Below are positions 1 through 8,682 of a stretch of DNA of 64,000 nt, one piece after another. Under the pieces are notes generated by a model, which did no database searches, had not been told where the DNA came from, and worked only from the letters and a program-made list of their open reading frames with translations. Position 1 is the first letter of the stretch; each line of letters opens with the position of its first letter. Both the position numbers and the translations under genes were made by a program. This stretch comes from Xenorhabdus sp. IM139775 (lineage in GTDB: Bacteria > Pseudomonadota > Gammaproteobacteria > Enterobacterales > Enterobacteriaceae). Location of the stretch: positions 49,727 through 113,726 of the forward strand of contig NZ_JAQRFK010000002.1 of assembly GCF_028598745.1 (NCBI RefSeq), written 5' to 3'.

Positions 1-151
1 GATGCGATAACACGTTTTCTGCCACAAACTCACTCAATGACAGTACAGCCTGCTCATCAGGTGAAAAAGGCGTTATTGTTTCCTCTAATGGCAGAAGATT
101 GGCAAGGATATGCTGTAATTGTCGGGTTAAGGGCGGTGAAAGTGGCAGCAT
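1..151 (-). CDS. glnE: Bifunctional glutamine synthetase adenylyltransferase/deadenylase, N-terminal fragment
   Basis: Partial gene running off the left edge. Reading the minus strand from the ATG at 151 gives about 50 residues (MLPLSPPLTRQLQHILANLL...) matching in style and spacing the start of enterobacterial GlnE. GlnE adenylylates and deadenylylates glutamine synthetase under PII control. It lies directly downstream of ygiF on the same strand with a 62-bp gap, the order found in E. coli (ygiF-glnE), which supports the call. Only the N-terminus is in the window, so no catalytic motif can be inspected. Confidence 0.75.
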   Translation of the reverse strand, partial: MLPLSPPLTRQLQHILANLLPLEETITPFSPDEQAVLSLSEFVAENVLSH

Positions 152-213
152 GACAGGGATTCCTTAATGACCGTTTTTAGTGATTTTTTAACAGATGTTC
201 GATAGCTAAAGGG

Positions 214-1236
214 TTATCGGGACTGAACCAGCAGCCACTGCATTAACGCCAGCTTACATTGCAACCAAGAAGCGCTATAAGACAAGTTTTCAGCCCCTGA
301 ACCACTCACGGATAAGGCGGCCTTTAATTCCGGCAATAAATCAGCCAGTAAATCCAATACCGGCAAAGGTTCAGCCTGTTTTTCAATCAGGCTGGTTATC
401 CACTGAAAAACCTGCGCCAATCCGGTTTTACCTTCTGGTAAACCTGCCAGCCACCCTTCCTCCTGCTCCTGCCATTGCGCTAAGATTTCAGGCAGAAGCA
501 CAGACAATGGTTGTTGCCAATCCAACTCATCCGGGACTTTGGGTAAAGCTACTTTGGGTAAAGCTACTTTGGGTAATGAAGGGTGTGATAAACCATAAAC
601 CAGCGCATATCCCCGTGCCGCCTTGCTTTTATTGGCTAAACGCAGGCCATTCTGTGATGCCAGCCTGTTCGCCAACAACAGGATATCGGTCACATTACCT
701 TTTTTTAGCTCCAGCTCAAACTCACAAATCGGCGAAGTCTGACGCCCTGAATCTTTATTCCCGGAAAAATTACCGGAAAAATTGCCGGGAAAAATCGTGC
801 CCTGATCCAGCGCGACTTCAATTTCGCTTTCTCCATAGGTTATCAGCCATTTTTCACGGTTAAAATCGGTGCTGAATAATCCGGCCAATTGTGTCTGTAG
901 CTGTACGAGGTCGGTATTTTCAGGCCAGATAGCATTGGGAAACCGGACTAAATCTAATTCAGGCTGCGGCAAAGGAACGTTGAATTCAGGGCGTTGATGT
1001 AATCCTCCCACCACCTTACCTGCGGTTTTGATGGTCATCTCATAGTGCCCGTTGCAACCACGGATACGCAGCCCCATATCCCAACGCCGCAATTGGTTAT
1101 CTGGCGTCTCAAAATAGATATTCGTCAGGTGCTGTGGTGAAGTGTAATCATGAGGAAGCTGAAATAACTGCTGGCGAACGGTCGGTATCGCATCCGGCTG
1201 CACGGACAGTTTCAATTCGATTTCTACAGAACTCAT
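214..1236 (-). CDS. ygiF: Inorganic triphosphatase YgiF, CYTH domain with shortened CHAD domain
   Basis: CYTH-family triphosphatase hydrolysing inorganic tripolyphosphate. The N-terminal EIELKLS (residues 5-11) is the ExExK metal/phosphate signature of the CYTH tunnel, and further charged strands (EFELELKKG, KSKAARGYAL) continue to about residue 215. The C-terminal CHAD domain begins near residue 240 but the protein stops at 340 residues, where E. coli YgiF is about 433 long; the text ends just after the segment equivalent to 'LALTEWLV'. Only 62 bp separate the stop from glnE, so the rest has been deleted rather than frameshifted. Two in-frame tandem repeats (FSGN-type and LPKVA-type) sit in the linker. 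The start ATG at 1236 has a GAGGAA ribosome site. CYTH function is probably kept; CHAD function is doubtful. Confidence 0.85.
   Translation of the reverse strand: MSSVEIELKLSVQPDAIPTVRQQLFQLPHDYTSPQHLTNIYFETPDNQLRRWDMGLRIRGCNGHYEMTIKTAGKVVGGLHQRPEFNVPLPQPELDLVRFPNAIWPENTDLVQLQTQLAGLFSTDFNREKWLITYGESEIEVALDQGTIFPGNFSGNFSGNKDSGRQTSPICEFELELKKGNVTDILLLANRLASQNGLRLANKSKAARGYALVYGLSHPSLPKVALPKVALPKVPDELDWQQPLSVLLPEILAQWQEQEEGWLAGLPEGKTGLAQVFQWITSLIEKQAEPLPVLDLLADLLPELKAALSVSGSGAENLSYSASWLQCKLALMQWLLVQSR
536..575. repeat. 15-bp in-frame tandem repeat in ygiF
   Basis: Unit ACTTTGGGTAAAGCT occurs as two perfect copies (536-550, 551-565) plus a partial third (566-575). It encodes LPKVA-LPKVA-LPKV in the linker before the CHAD remnant. 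The length is a multiple of three, so the frame is preserved. Confidence 0.95.
761..796. repeat. 12-bp in-frame tandem repeat in ygiF
   Basis: Three near-identical copies of CCGGAAAAATTA (761-772, 773-784, 785-796) encode a repeated GNFS motif in a loop of the CYTH domain. Copies differ by one or two bases. Confidence 0.9.
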
Positions 1237-1485
1237 ATTCTTTATTCCTCAATGGATCGCACAAGAGAGAAAAATAAACCACAATAGGGGGTTATCTCAA
1301 CAAACATCATATTCACTTCATAAAAAAAACCACAACAAGGCCTATATTCGATCTGTTGATATCACATTCATTCTGGTTTACTGATTGCACCCATAAACTT
1401 AACTCTTTACTATCCCTTAGGTAGTTTAAATTACGATTAGTCCACACTCGATTGATCCATACACTAAAGAACAGTTGAACACAGA
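1237..1485. promoter_or_regulatory. Divergent intergenic region ygiF/ygiM
   Basis: 249-bp AT-rich spacer between divergently transcribed ygiF and ygiM; it must hold both promoters. No confident -35/-10 pair could be singled out by eye. Confidence 0.4.
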
Positions 1486-2106
1486 ATGCAAAAACTACAT
1501 CGATTATTTATCTTGTTATTGAGTTTCACACTTCCATTATCTGCACACGCTGAAGAAAAACACTATGTTTCCGATGAGCTATCTGCTTACATCCGGAGCG
1601 GCCCGAACATTAAAAACCGGATCATTGGCTCACTGAGTGCCGGTGAAGAGGTCACGTTAATCAGCCCTAAAGCAGATAATGGTTTCTTGCAAATTCAAGA
1701 CCAAAAAGGACGCACAAGCTGGATACTCGCCAGTGAACTCAGCGCCATTCCCAGCCTGCGTGAACGCCTTCCCACAATGGAACAAAAAATAAAAACGCTG
1801 ACTGAGCAACTGGACACGATTGACGCCCAATGGAATAAACGTACCGCTGAGTTACAAAAAAGAGTGGCAACCAGCGATAAGAGCATTAACGATCTGAAAA
1901 AAGAGAATGCCCAGCTCCAGAGTAAATTAACCGTGGCTGAGAAAAAGGTCGAAGTGGCCAATTTGCAGTTGGATGATAAACAAAGAGAGATTATCTTGCA
2001 GTGGTTTACTTATGGCGGTGGGGTTGCGGGGATTGGCCTGATTTTAGGGCTCATCTTGCCACACATTATTCCTCGCCGTAAAAATAAAGATCGTTGGATG
2101 AGCTGA
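1486..2106 (+). CDS. ygiM: SH3-domain, membrane-anchored protein YgiM (TIGR04211 family)
   Basis: 206 residues. A cleavable signal peptide (residues 1-22, ending AHA-EE) is followed by a bacterial SH3 domain (about 25-90, with VSDELSAYIRSGP and GRTSWILASEL), a heptad-rich coiled coil (about 95-165) and one transmembrane helix (about 173-192, GGGVAGIGLILGLILPHII) with a basic cytoplasmic tail (PRRKNKDR). This is the complete YgiM layout. The protein is therefore placed with the SH3 domain in the periplasm; its biochemical role is not established. It lies 27 bp upstream of cca on the same strand, as in E. coli. Confidence 0.9.
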   Translation: MQKLHRLFILLLSFTLPLSAHAEEKHYVSDELSAYIRSGPNIKNRIIGSLSAGEEVTLISPKADNGFLQIQDQKGRTSWILASELSAIPSLRERLPTMEQKIKTLTEQLDTIDAQWNKRTAELQKRVATSDKSINDLKKENAQLQSKLTVAEKKVEVANLQLDDKQREIILQWFTYGGGVAGIGLILGLILPHIIPRRKNKDRWMS

Positions 2107-2133
2107 TTTCAGGAAGAAGGGAAGGACATAAGC

Positions 2134-3276
2134 GTGAAAGTCTATTTAGTTGGCGGCGCAGTTCGTGATCAATTATTGGGTCTGCCCGTCACCGAACGGG
2201 ATTGGGTTATCGTTGGCAGCACCCCAGCGGAGTTACTGTCTCAGGGATATCAACAGGTTGGCAAGGATTTCCCTGTTTTCCTGCATCCCAAGACCCATGA
2301 AGAGTATGCGCTGGCCCGCACCGAAAGAAAATCCGGTCAGGGATATACCGGTTTTACCTGCTATGCCGCGCCTGATGTGACGCTGGAAGACGATCTGCTG
2401 CGCCGTGATTTAACGATTAACGCTATTGCACAAACGCCTGACGGTGAATTCATCGACCCTTATCAGGGTGCCAATGATCTCAACAATCGCCTGTTGCGCC
2501 ATGTCTCCCCTGCATTTGCCGAAGATCCCTTGCGAGTGCTGCGCTTGGCGCGTTTTGCTGCTCGCTTTGCCCATTTAGGCTTTTTCATTGCACCAGAGAC
2601 ACAAACACTCATCGCAGAAATGGTCGCAAGTGGTGAGTTGTCCTCATTGACCCCTGAGCGCGTTTGGCGGGAAACTGAAAAGGCACTCGCCTCACCATCA
2701 CCCCAAGTCTACTTTCAGGTTCTGCGTGACTGCGGGGCATTGGCGGTACTCTTTCCTGAAATTGATAATCTGTTTGAACATGACGCCGGGCTTCATGCAC
2801 TGCACGTTTTGCAAATATCGACCCAATTGAGTGAAGAAACCGACATTCGTTTCGCCTCACTATGTTGCCATGTCGAAATGATCGCGCTGAAACAGATGTG
2901 TGAACGGCTGCGCATTCCCAATTCGGCACGCGACTTAGCCGCGATGGTGACGCAATACCACAACTGGGTACATACCGCCGAACAATTGTCGCCAGAAGCC
3001 CTGTTGGCCTTGTTTAATGCCGTAGATGTCTGGCGCAGGCCACAACGCATCGAACAATTGATTATCTGTAGTGAAGCAGACCACCGTGGATACGCCGGAG
3101 AGGAAACGTCATCCTACCCACAAGCGGATTATTTACGTGAAGTGTTTGTGGTTGCCCGCCAAGTCAGCGTGCAAGCAGTGATTGCCCGTGGATTTCAGGG
3201 CGCGGAAATTCGTACAGAATTGGAACGCCAACGGCACATTGCCATCGCAGGCTGGCAACAACAATCGATTGATTAA
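2134..3276 (+). CDS. cca: CCA-adding enzyme (tRNA nucleotidyltransferase) with degenerate HD domain
   Basis: Adds and repairs the 3'-CCA end of tRNAs. The GTG start follows AGGAAGAAGGGAAGG. The nucleotidyltransferase half is intact: LVGGAVRD (residues 5-12), ERDW (21-24) with the catalytic carboxylates as E21/D23 instead of D21/D23, and the [16 protein letters not shown] motif. The protein is 380 residues against 412 in E. coli. The missing stretches fall in the C-terminal HD domain: the segment before DAGLHAL and, after RFASLC, the HDLGK and HHGH motifs, so that RFASLC runs straight into [15 protein letters not shown]. All metal-binding HD residues appear lost. CCA addition should survive; the 2',3'-phosphodiesterase and phosphatase activities should not. 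Closed by a terminator at 3293-3330. Confidence 0.92.
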   Translation: MKVYLVGGAVRDQLLGLPVTERDWVIVGSTPAELLSQGYQQVGKDFPVFLHPKTHEEYALARTERKSGQGYTGFTCYAAPDVTLEDDLLRRDLTINAIAQTPDGEFIDPYQGANDLNNRLLRHVSPAFAEDPLRVLRLARFAARFAHLGFFIAPETQTLIAEMVASGELSSLTPERVWRETEKALASPSPQVYFQVLRDCGALAVLFPEIDNLFEHDAGLHALHVLQISTQLSEETDIRFASLCCHVEMIALKQMCERLRIPNSARDLAAMVTQYHNWVHTAEQLSPEALLALFNAVDVWRRPQRIEQLIICSEADHRGYAGEETSSYPQADYLREVFVVARQVSVQAVIARGFQGAEIRTELERQRHIAIAGWQQQSID

Positions 3277-3292
3277 CTTTATCAATCGATTT

Positions 3293-3330
3293 AGCGTCCC
3301 AAATGATTAATCAAATCGGGACGCTTTTTT
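3293..3330 (+). terminator. Rho-independent terminator after cca
   Basis: AGCGTCCC (3293-3300) pairs with GGGACGCT (3318-3325), followed by a run of T to 3330, 17 bp after the cca stop. It separates cca from the convergent folB. Confidence 0.85.
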
Positions 3331-3357
3331 CACGCCGCCAGCCGATGATGCAGTCAA

Positions 3358-3711
3358 TTAGCCTGCACTCCGCTCAATCACTACGCCGACGCTTTTTGCC
3401 TGTGCGACCGCACCGGGTTTCCTGACTTTCACCCTGACCCAAGGTGAATGAAATTGGTTCAGCAAGATACCGGCCACTTCTTCTGCCACCCGTTCGACCA
3501 GAGCAAAACATTGGCTCGACAGATGATGAATGATCGCGTCACTCACCTTGGCATAATCCAGACAGTGCTCAACATTATCGCTGGAGGAAGCCAGTTTGTT
3601 GTCCCATCCCATTTCGATATCGAGCACTAATTTTTGCTTAATTGTCTGTTCCCAGTCATAAACACCAATAGTGGTAATCACCGTTAATTCTTCAATAAAT
3701 ACGATATCCAT
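3358..3711 (-). CDS. folB: Dihydroneopterin aldolase
   Basis: Folate pathway enzyme cleaving 7,8-dihydroneopterin to 6-hydroxymethyl-dihydropterin and glycolaldehyde. The 117-residue product starts [22 protein letters not shown], nearly identical to E. coli FolB; an in-frame upstream ATG at 3777 would add 22 unrelated residues and overlap the plsY promoter, so the start at 3711 is chosen. The family features [12 protein letters not shown] and [14 protein letters not shown] are present. It is divergent from plsY with a 109-bp spacer. In E. coli bacA/uppP lies between cca and folB; it is absent here. Confidence 0.93.
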   Translation of the reverse strand: MDIVFIEELTVITTIGVYDWEQTIKQKLVLDIEMGWDNKLASSSDNVEHCLDYAKVSDAIIHHLSSQCFALVERVAEEVAGILLNQFHSPWVRVKVRKPGAVAQAKSVGVVIERSAG

Positions 3712-3820
3712 CACGACCTTTTCCCCGTTTTTCCGTTCGCCAGATACCACTTCCGACGAAATGTGCGTATTATCCATTGTTAGACTTAAGAAAACGACCC
3801 TTATTCATTGGAGATATCTT

Positions 3821-4480
3821 ATGAGTGCAATCGCGCTTGGCATGATCATCTTCGCGTATTTATGTGGCTCTCTATCCAGCGCGATATTGATCTGCCGTTT
3901 GGCAGGACTTCCCGATCCCCGCCAGCATGGTTCCGGCAACCCAGGGGCAACGAATGTACTGCGCATCGGCGGTAAGTGGGCTGCATTGGCCGTACTGGTT
4001 TGTGATGTTTTAAAAGGGATGATACCGGTTTGGCTGGCATACAAACTCAACATCTCCCCATTTTATTTAGGCATTATCGCCATCACTGCCTGTCTGGGGC
4101 ATATTTACCCCATCTTCTTCCATTTCAAGGGAGGAAAGGGCGTTGCAACTGCTTTCGGTGCCATTGCCGCCATCGGTTGGGATCTGATGGGGTTAATCGC
4201 CGGTACATGGTTGCTCACGGTACTGTTAAGCGGCTACTCTTCATTGGGTGCCATCATCAGTGCATTAATCGCTCCTTTCTATGTCTGGTGGTTCAAACCT
4301 GAATTCACGTTTCCCGTCGCAATGCTGTCATGCTTGGTGCTTGTACGTCATCACGATAATATTCAACGCCTGTGGCGAGGGCAGGAAAGCCGCATCTGGC
4401 AGAAACTGAAAAAGAAACAGGAAATGACAGATAAAGAGAAAATTCAAGAAACTAAAGAGCAAGGGCAACAAGACGACTGA
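3821..4480 (+). CDS. plsY: Acyl-phosphate:glycerol-3-phosphate acyltransferase
   Basis: Integral inner-membrane enzyme transferring the acyl group from acyl phosphate to glycerol-3-phosphate, the first step of phospholipid synthesis. 219 residues starting [21 protein letters not shown] with GGAGAT upstream; longer in-frame starts overlap folB and are rejected. The three PlsY loop motifs are visible: [18 protein letters not shown] and [18 protein letters not shown]. About five hydrophobic helices and a charged cytoplasmic tail ([13 protein letters not shown]) complete it. In E. coli tsaD is the next neighbour; here an accessory region begins. Confidence 0.93.
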   Translation: MSAIALGMIIFAYLCGSLSSAILICRLAGLPDPRQHGSGNPGATNVLRIGGKWAALAVLVCDVLKGMIPVWLAYKLNISPFYLGIIAITACLGHIYPIFFHFKGGKGVATAFGAIAAIGWDLMGLIAGTWLLTVLLSGYSSLGAIISALIAPFYVWWFKPEFTFPVAMLSCLVLVRHHDNIQRLWRGQESRIWQKLKKKQEMTDKEKIQETKEQGQQDD

Positions 4481-4588
4481 AGCGGATAGCCGCCAATAAA
4501 AAGGTCAGCTTTATGTAGAAACAACATTGTCTGGCCTATCTCCGGGGCTTACTCAGCCATATTGCTCCGCTGTTAAGCCGCCGGGAGA

Positions 4589-5872
4589 TTACCTGTTTGC
4601 AGATTTCCGGATAATCCGGCGCCGTTTATTAAACAGATCCGGCGATATCATCTGCGCTACGCACTGCCACTCAATTTTATCAACATCAACGCCTTGTTTG
4701 GCGAAATAGTCGGTCAGCGCTGACTGGCACTGCTTGAGGATCGCTATATCGCAATCGCCTTCCAGATGCAGTAATAAATCCGTTTGTGTCAGCCGATAAT
4801 CACTCGTGAGCGGCAAGGTATTGGCAATAATCCGCGAACAGGGATCAGCAAAAATACCCACATTGCCCCCGTCATGCGCCGGCAAAATCAACTGATCATC
4901 ACTGCGCCCTTCAATGCGCTCTATCGCCAGTGCCGGGTTGCCGCAAGCGCACGGCTTTTTCTTCACCACCAAAATATCATCAAGCTGATAACGCACAATC
5001 GGCTGAGTTTCCCGCGTAAAATCGGTAATAATCGGGTTAAAGCGCGATTCATCAATCCAGTTTGGCTCAATATGCAGAAACTCTTCATTCAGATGCAGCG
5101 TCCCATGCGGACAGGTACACGCCAGAAAACCCTCCGTTGCCTGATAAATTTCGCCCACTTGCCGAAATACGCTCTGCAACAGTTGGCGATCTTGCGGCTC
5201 CAGCACTTCTGCCACCGAGATCACTTTCACCGGTGACACGGCGGCTTCACCTTGTTTGATCTTCAAGGCCAGCGCCCGCAATACTTGAGCCGGTGCCACA
5301 ATAATCGTGGGTTGATATTCTGCCAACGCCTGCACTTGCTGATTAAAGTCAGCGAACAGATCAAAAAAACGGAAAGCGATCCAACGGTTCTGCACGCTAT
5401 CGTAGAGGTTATTGCCCGCCCGCAAAAACAGCGCAACCCGCTCACCGTGCAATAAGCCCTTTGGCAGCATTTTGGCGAGCATGATCCCTGCCCAAATGCT
5501 CCGCTCTTTCGGGCTGATAACGAAGATGCCGCGCTGCCCTGATGTACCCGATGACATACCAACGCTGAATTTGCCGACCGTGGGCTTGAAATCCCGTGAC
5601 TGTTCGCTCAACCGTGCACAAGCCAAAAGATCATCACGCTTAAGACCTGCGGTGTTCATCTGGTCGAAATTTTCCATCATGATGGCTTTATTCATCAACG
5701 GATATTCCGCCAACGGTAAATCACGATATGCGGAAAAGTAAGGGCTTTTCGCCAGAACCTGATGCTTAAATTGGGTTAATTCCCTTAATTGGTGTTGTTC
5801 AAGCTGCCGACGGTTGGAAAATCGCCACTGTTTTTTGGCTTTCCAGTAGTACCAAAATATTTTGAATATCAT
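4589..5872 (-). CDS. F390-synthetase-like adenylate-forming enzyme (PaaK-related ligase)
   Basis: 427 residues of the ANL adenylating superfamily, in the branch of coenzyme F390 synthetase and phenylacetate-CoA ligase. Visible motifs: the phosphate-binding loop SSGTSG (107-112), YQATE (about 239-243, the YGxTE position), VRYQLDD (ribose-binding Asp) and two cysteine clusters, CTCPHG and CACG, typical of this branch. It would activate a carboxylate as an acyl-adenylate; the substrate is unknown. Last gene of a four-gene operon; its ATG overlaps the upstream hydrolase stop by 4 bp. Members like this form a distinct 'putative adenylate-forming enzyme' clade found beside ketosynthases. There is no carrier-protein domain. 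Confidence 0.75.
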   Translation of the reverse strand: MIFKIFWYYWKAKKQWRFSNRRQLEQHQLRELTQFKHQVLAKSPYFSAYRDLPLAEYPLMNKAIMMENFDQMNTAGLKRDDLLACARLSEQSRDFKPTVGKFSVGMSSGTSGQRGIFVISPKERSIWAGIMLAKMLPKGLLHGERVALFLRAGNNLYDSVQNRWIAFRFFDLFADFNQQVQALAEYQPTIIVAPAQVLRALALKIKQGEAAVSPVKVISVAEVLEPQDRQLLQSVFRQVGEIYQATEGFLACTCPHGTLHLNEEFLHIEPNWIDESRFNPIITDFTRETQPIVRYQLDDILVVKKKPCACGNPALAIERIEGRSDDQLILPAHDGGNVGIFADPCSRIIANTLPLTSDYRLTQTDLLLHLEGDCDIAILKQCQSALTDYFAKQGVDVDKIEWQCVAQMISPDLFNKRRRIIRKSANR

Positions 5873-6675
5873 TGCAAATCTCCCTCATGGCATAACTGGA
5901 TAGGGATCTGCTTTTGGTCAATTTGGTGCAGCTTATGCAAGGTGTCGTAATAGGCACGGCTGTCATCCATAATGATATTCGCCAACATTGCAGGCCCACG
6001 CAGTTCACGGTAGTTTGTTGGTGACCAAGCGGCATCTCCCGCCAACAATACCCATCCCTGCTGCGTCAATACACACAGGCCAAGGTGCCCTGCCGCATGA
6101 CCCGGCAGCGGAACGATCAATAGCTGTTTCCGGCTGCCGGGCACAGCATAACCTTCCCCCAAGACGGCTAATTCCTCTGGTAATGGGCTGGTTTCAAACC
6201 CTTCATAAAAATGAACCCGGGATTCGAAATCTTCCGGGATCAGCCCCCGCACAAAGGCTTTTTTCAACGCAGCGATACCACGCAAGTGTCGGGTTTGCTG
6301 CCAACCTTCCCCCGAACAGATAAATTTGGCCTGCGGAAAATCCCGCAATCCAGCAATATGATCGCCATGAAAGTGAGAAATGATGATGCCCTCAATATCA
6401 CGCGCCTGAATGCCTTCCGCTTTTAGCTGCATCACCAATGAATCTTTCGTGTCAAAGTAGACCGGCGTGACCTTGCGATATAACCGGATGATCCCACTGC
6501 GGGTATGATCGTAAAAATGGCTGGCATATCCGGTATCCAGTAGCCAGCGCTTATCATTACACTCCAGCAACCACGCACGGGCGGGAAATTTACACACGCG
6601 AAAGCTGGCACCTTTCAGTGCCATACAACCGGGATGAGTGCAGTATCCCGCCTCAAAAACACGCATCTTAACCAT
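5869..6675 (-). CDS. Metallo-beta-lactamase-fold hydrolase
   Basis: 268 residues with the dinuclear zinc signature HFHGDH (H101, H103, D105, H106), a downstream PLPGHAAGH (H193/H197), AGDAAW (D214) and a C-terminal histidine (LCHEGD, H263), so all metal ligands are in place. MBL-fold enzymes of this size hydrolyse lactones, thioesters or other esters, which fits release or ring opening of an acyl intermediate in this operon. An internal ATG at 6666 is an equally possible start. It overlaps the upstream reductase by 8 bp and the downstream ligase by 4 bp. The substrate is unknown. Confidence 0.8.
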   Translation of the reverse strand: MVKMRVFEAGYCTHPGCMALKGASFRVCKFPARAWLLECNDKRWLLDTGYASHFYDHTRSGIIRLYRKVTPVYFDTKDSLVMQLKAEGIQARDIEGIIISHFHGDHIAGLRDFPQAKFICSGEGWQQTRHLRGIAALKKAFVRGLIPEDFESRVHFYEGFETSPLPEELAVLGEGYAVPGSRKQLLIVPLPGHAAGHLGLCVLTQQGWVLLAGDAAWSPTNYRELRGPAMLANIIMDDSRAYYDTLHKLHQIDQKQIPIQLCHEGDLQ

Positions 6676-7687
6676 GTGAACCCGTCTGTTGATCTGTCTG
6701 TTTCAGCCAACTGGCCGTCAAATGAATGCCTTCTTCCATGCTATAAATCGGCGAATATCCCAGTTCTTCCCGCGCCTTTGAGTTATCCAGCGTCATGGAG
6801 TAATAAGACGCCCCGATAGTGTAACGCGTCAGCAACGGCTCTTTTCGGGTGAACCGGGCAATGCCTTCCAGTATTGCCGCAACGCCATACAGCAGTGGAT
6901 AAGGCAATGATTTGATCCGGTAATCAAACTGCATTTCGTCAAATAACTGCCCCAAGATTTTCGCCAATGGCTGTGGCTGTTGATTAGTGATGTTATATAT
7001 CGCGCCGCTTTGCAATCCCTCGCACTGAGTCGCCAATGACATCGCGTGGACGACATTCATGACGTAAGTGATATCCAAGACATTTCTTCCCCCCGCCGGC
7101 AAGGCCATCACGCCCTTGCTGGCTTTAACCTGAGACAGCAGGCGCGGCAACAGCACTCTGTCATGCGGGCCAAATAACCCACGGGGACGCAGGATAATGT
7201 AAGTGGTGTCAGGATAGCGGTGAATCAGTTGGCTTATGCACGCTTCGGCCAAGAACTTAGTTCGGGCGTAATCATTGGCAAAATGCTGGCTGCGCTGATC
7301 TTCGGTAATCTGTTGTTGATGTGAAAAATTAAAATAGACCGCTGGGGTAGAAATATGGACAAATCGCCGGATACTCCCGATGCCTGCCGCCTGTGCCAAC
7401 CTCGAGGTCGCCGTCAGATTGATGCGCTCAAACTCATCAGGATCACCCCAAGGGGAAGATTTGGCGGCACAATGCCAGACGGCATCACAATCTGACATCA
7501 GTTCGACGGCTTCCTCCACGGTTAGCGTCGCCAGTTCCGCGCGGCGAAACTCCGCGCCCATCTGAGCCAGTAACGCGCCCGCCTGAGGGTCACGCCCGGT
7601 TGCCACCACTTCCTCACCCTGCGATAACAGGTAATCAACGGCATTACGACCTAAGCCACTAGTTGCGCCGGTTACAAGAATTTTCAT
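6668..7687 (-). CDS. NAD(P)-dependent epimerase/dehydrogenase, 3-beta-hydroxysteroid dehydrogenase-like (OleD-like)
   Basis: Extended short-chain dehydrogenase, 339 residues. The Rossmann glycine motif TGATSGLG is at residues 6-13, the catalytic triad is S113 (HISTPAVYF), Y140 and K144 (NDYARTK). The closest functional analogue by fold and context is OleD, which reduces a 2-alkyl-3-ketoacid made by an OleA ketosynthase; that is inference. Its start ATG overlaps the stop of the upstream ketosynthase by 4 bp, so translation is probably coupled. Confidence 0.8.
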   Translation of the reverse strand: MKILVTGATSGLGRNAVDYLLSQGEEVVATGRDPQAGALLAQMGAEFRRAELATLTVEEAVELMSDCDAVWHCAAKSSPWGDPDEFERINLTATSRLAQAAGIGSIRRFVHISTPAVYFNFSHQQQITEDQRSQHFANDYARTKFLAEACISQLIHRYPDTTYIILRPRGLFGPHDRVLLPRLLSQVKASKGVMALPAGGRNVLDITYVMNVVHAMSLATQCEGLQSGAIYNITNQQPQPLAKILGQLFDEMQFDYRIKSLPYPLLYGVAAILEGIARFTRKEPLLTRYTIGASYYSMTLDNSKAREELGYSPIYSMEEGIHLTASWLKQTDQQTGSHG

Positions 7688-8682
7688 GGCCTTAAAATCA
7701 TCTCACTTAATGAAAGACCCGCCGCCGTGCCAAGTAACATCACATAATCACGACCGTAATAGCGATCGGTCATCATGGCTTCATGCAGCGCACTTGGAAT
7801 GGATGCCGAAACCTGATTACCGCGGTAACGATAGATATTCACAAAGTTTTCATCCCTGATATTCAATCGCTTGATAATATGTTTCAGCCCCAAATGGCTC
7901 GCCTGATGCGGTACGACAGTATCAATATCAGACATGTTGAGATTGGCACTCGTCAGTACACGCTCGGTAAAACCTTCAATCAATGAGGCTGTCAGTTTAA
8001 ACAGGGGCTTACCCTGCATCTGGAACAGGAAATCACTCTCTTCCATGCTAGTACGCAGATTCTTGCGGGTTCCGCCAGCCCGAATTTCACATAATTCAAG
8101 GCCTTCCGGATACGTTTCATGTTTGTAGGTCACAATCCCACTTTGCCCATCCCCTCTTTCGACGATCACACAAGCCGCGCCATCACCAAAAATCAGCGAA
8201 GATTCTTGATGTGACCAGTCAATGCCACGAGAGGCCATCTCTGCGGAGACAATCGCAATACGCCGATACTGTCTGGTCGCCAACAATCCACCGGCAACAC
8301 TCAACGCAGAGATAAAACTGACGCAGCTTGCATTAATATCAAAACAGGCGATCCCGGCTTTTAACCGGCTCTCTTTTAAAATATGCGCGGCAGAATAAGG
8401 TAAGGCTTGGATCGGGATTGCAGAAGCCGAAATCAGCAAGTCAATTGAATCCGGCGAAATTTGATGCGTTTTTAACGTATCATGCAAAGCCTCTGCGGCC
8501 AATTTCGCTTGAGACGATTTATAATCCGAATGATAGCGATATTTTATTCCAGAATGTTTTTCTACAAAGCCACGCGGTTTATTTAACTTCAAATCTAAAT
8601 CGGATGAATACACTTTGTTTTCTGGTAAAGCAATACCAGATGCAATGATCTTTAATGGGATCAATTCATGTGAGTTTTTCAT
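7684..8682 (-). CDS. 3-oxoacyl-ACP synthase III family protein (FabH/OleA-like ketosynthase)
   Basis: 332-residue thiolase-fold condensing enzyme and first gene of the operon. The catalytic triad can be read: C120 (FDINASCVSF), H259 (VVPHQASHLG) and N289 (YRYRGNQVSASIP), plus the C-terminal GTAAGLSLSEM. It may perform a Claisen condensation of two acyl thioesters (OleA type) or an acyl transfer. It is not housekeeping fabH: the fab neighbours (plsX, fabD, acpP) are absent. GGAAGT about 9 nt before the ATG serves as ribosome site. Preceded by a long AT-rich region likely to hold the operon promoter. Confidence 0.82.
   Translation of the reverse strand: MKNSHELIPLKIIASGIALPENKVYSSDLDLKLNKPRGFVEKHSGIKYRYHSDYKSSQAKLAAEALHDTLKTHQISPDSIDLLISASAIPIQALPYSAAHILKESRLKAGIACFDINASCVSFISALSVAGGLLATRQYRRIAIVSAEMASRGIDWSHQESSLIFGDGAACVIVERGDGQSGIVTYKHETYPEGLELCEIRAGGTRKNLRTSMEESDFLFQMQGKPLFKLTASLIEGFTERVLTSANLNMSDIDTVVPHQASHLGLKHIIKRLNIRDENFVNIYRYRGNQVSASIPSALHEAMMTDRYYGRDYVMLLGTAAGLSLSEMILRP

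Noticed and set aside
7684..8682. Housekeeping fabH
   Set aside because: No fatty-acid synthesis neighbours; tight coupling with SDR, MBL and ligase genes indicates a specialised ketosynthase.
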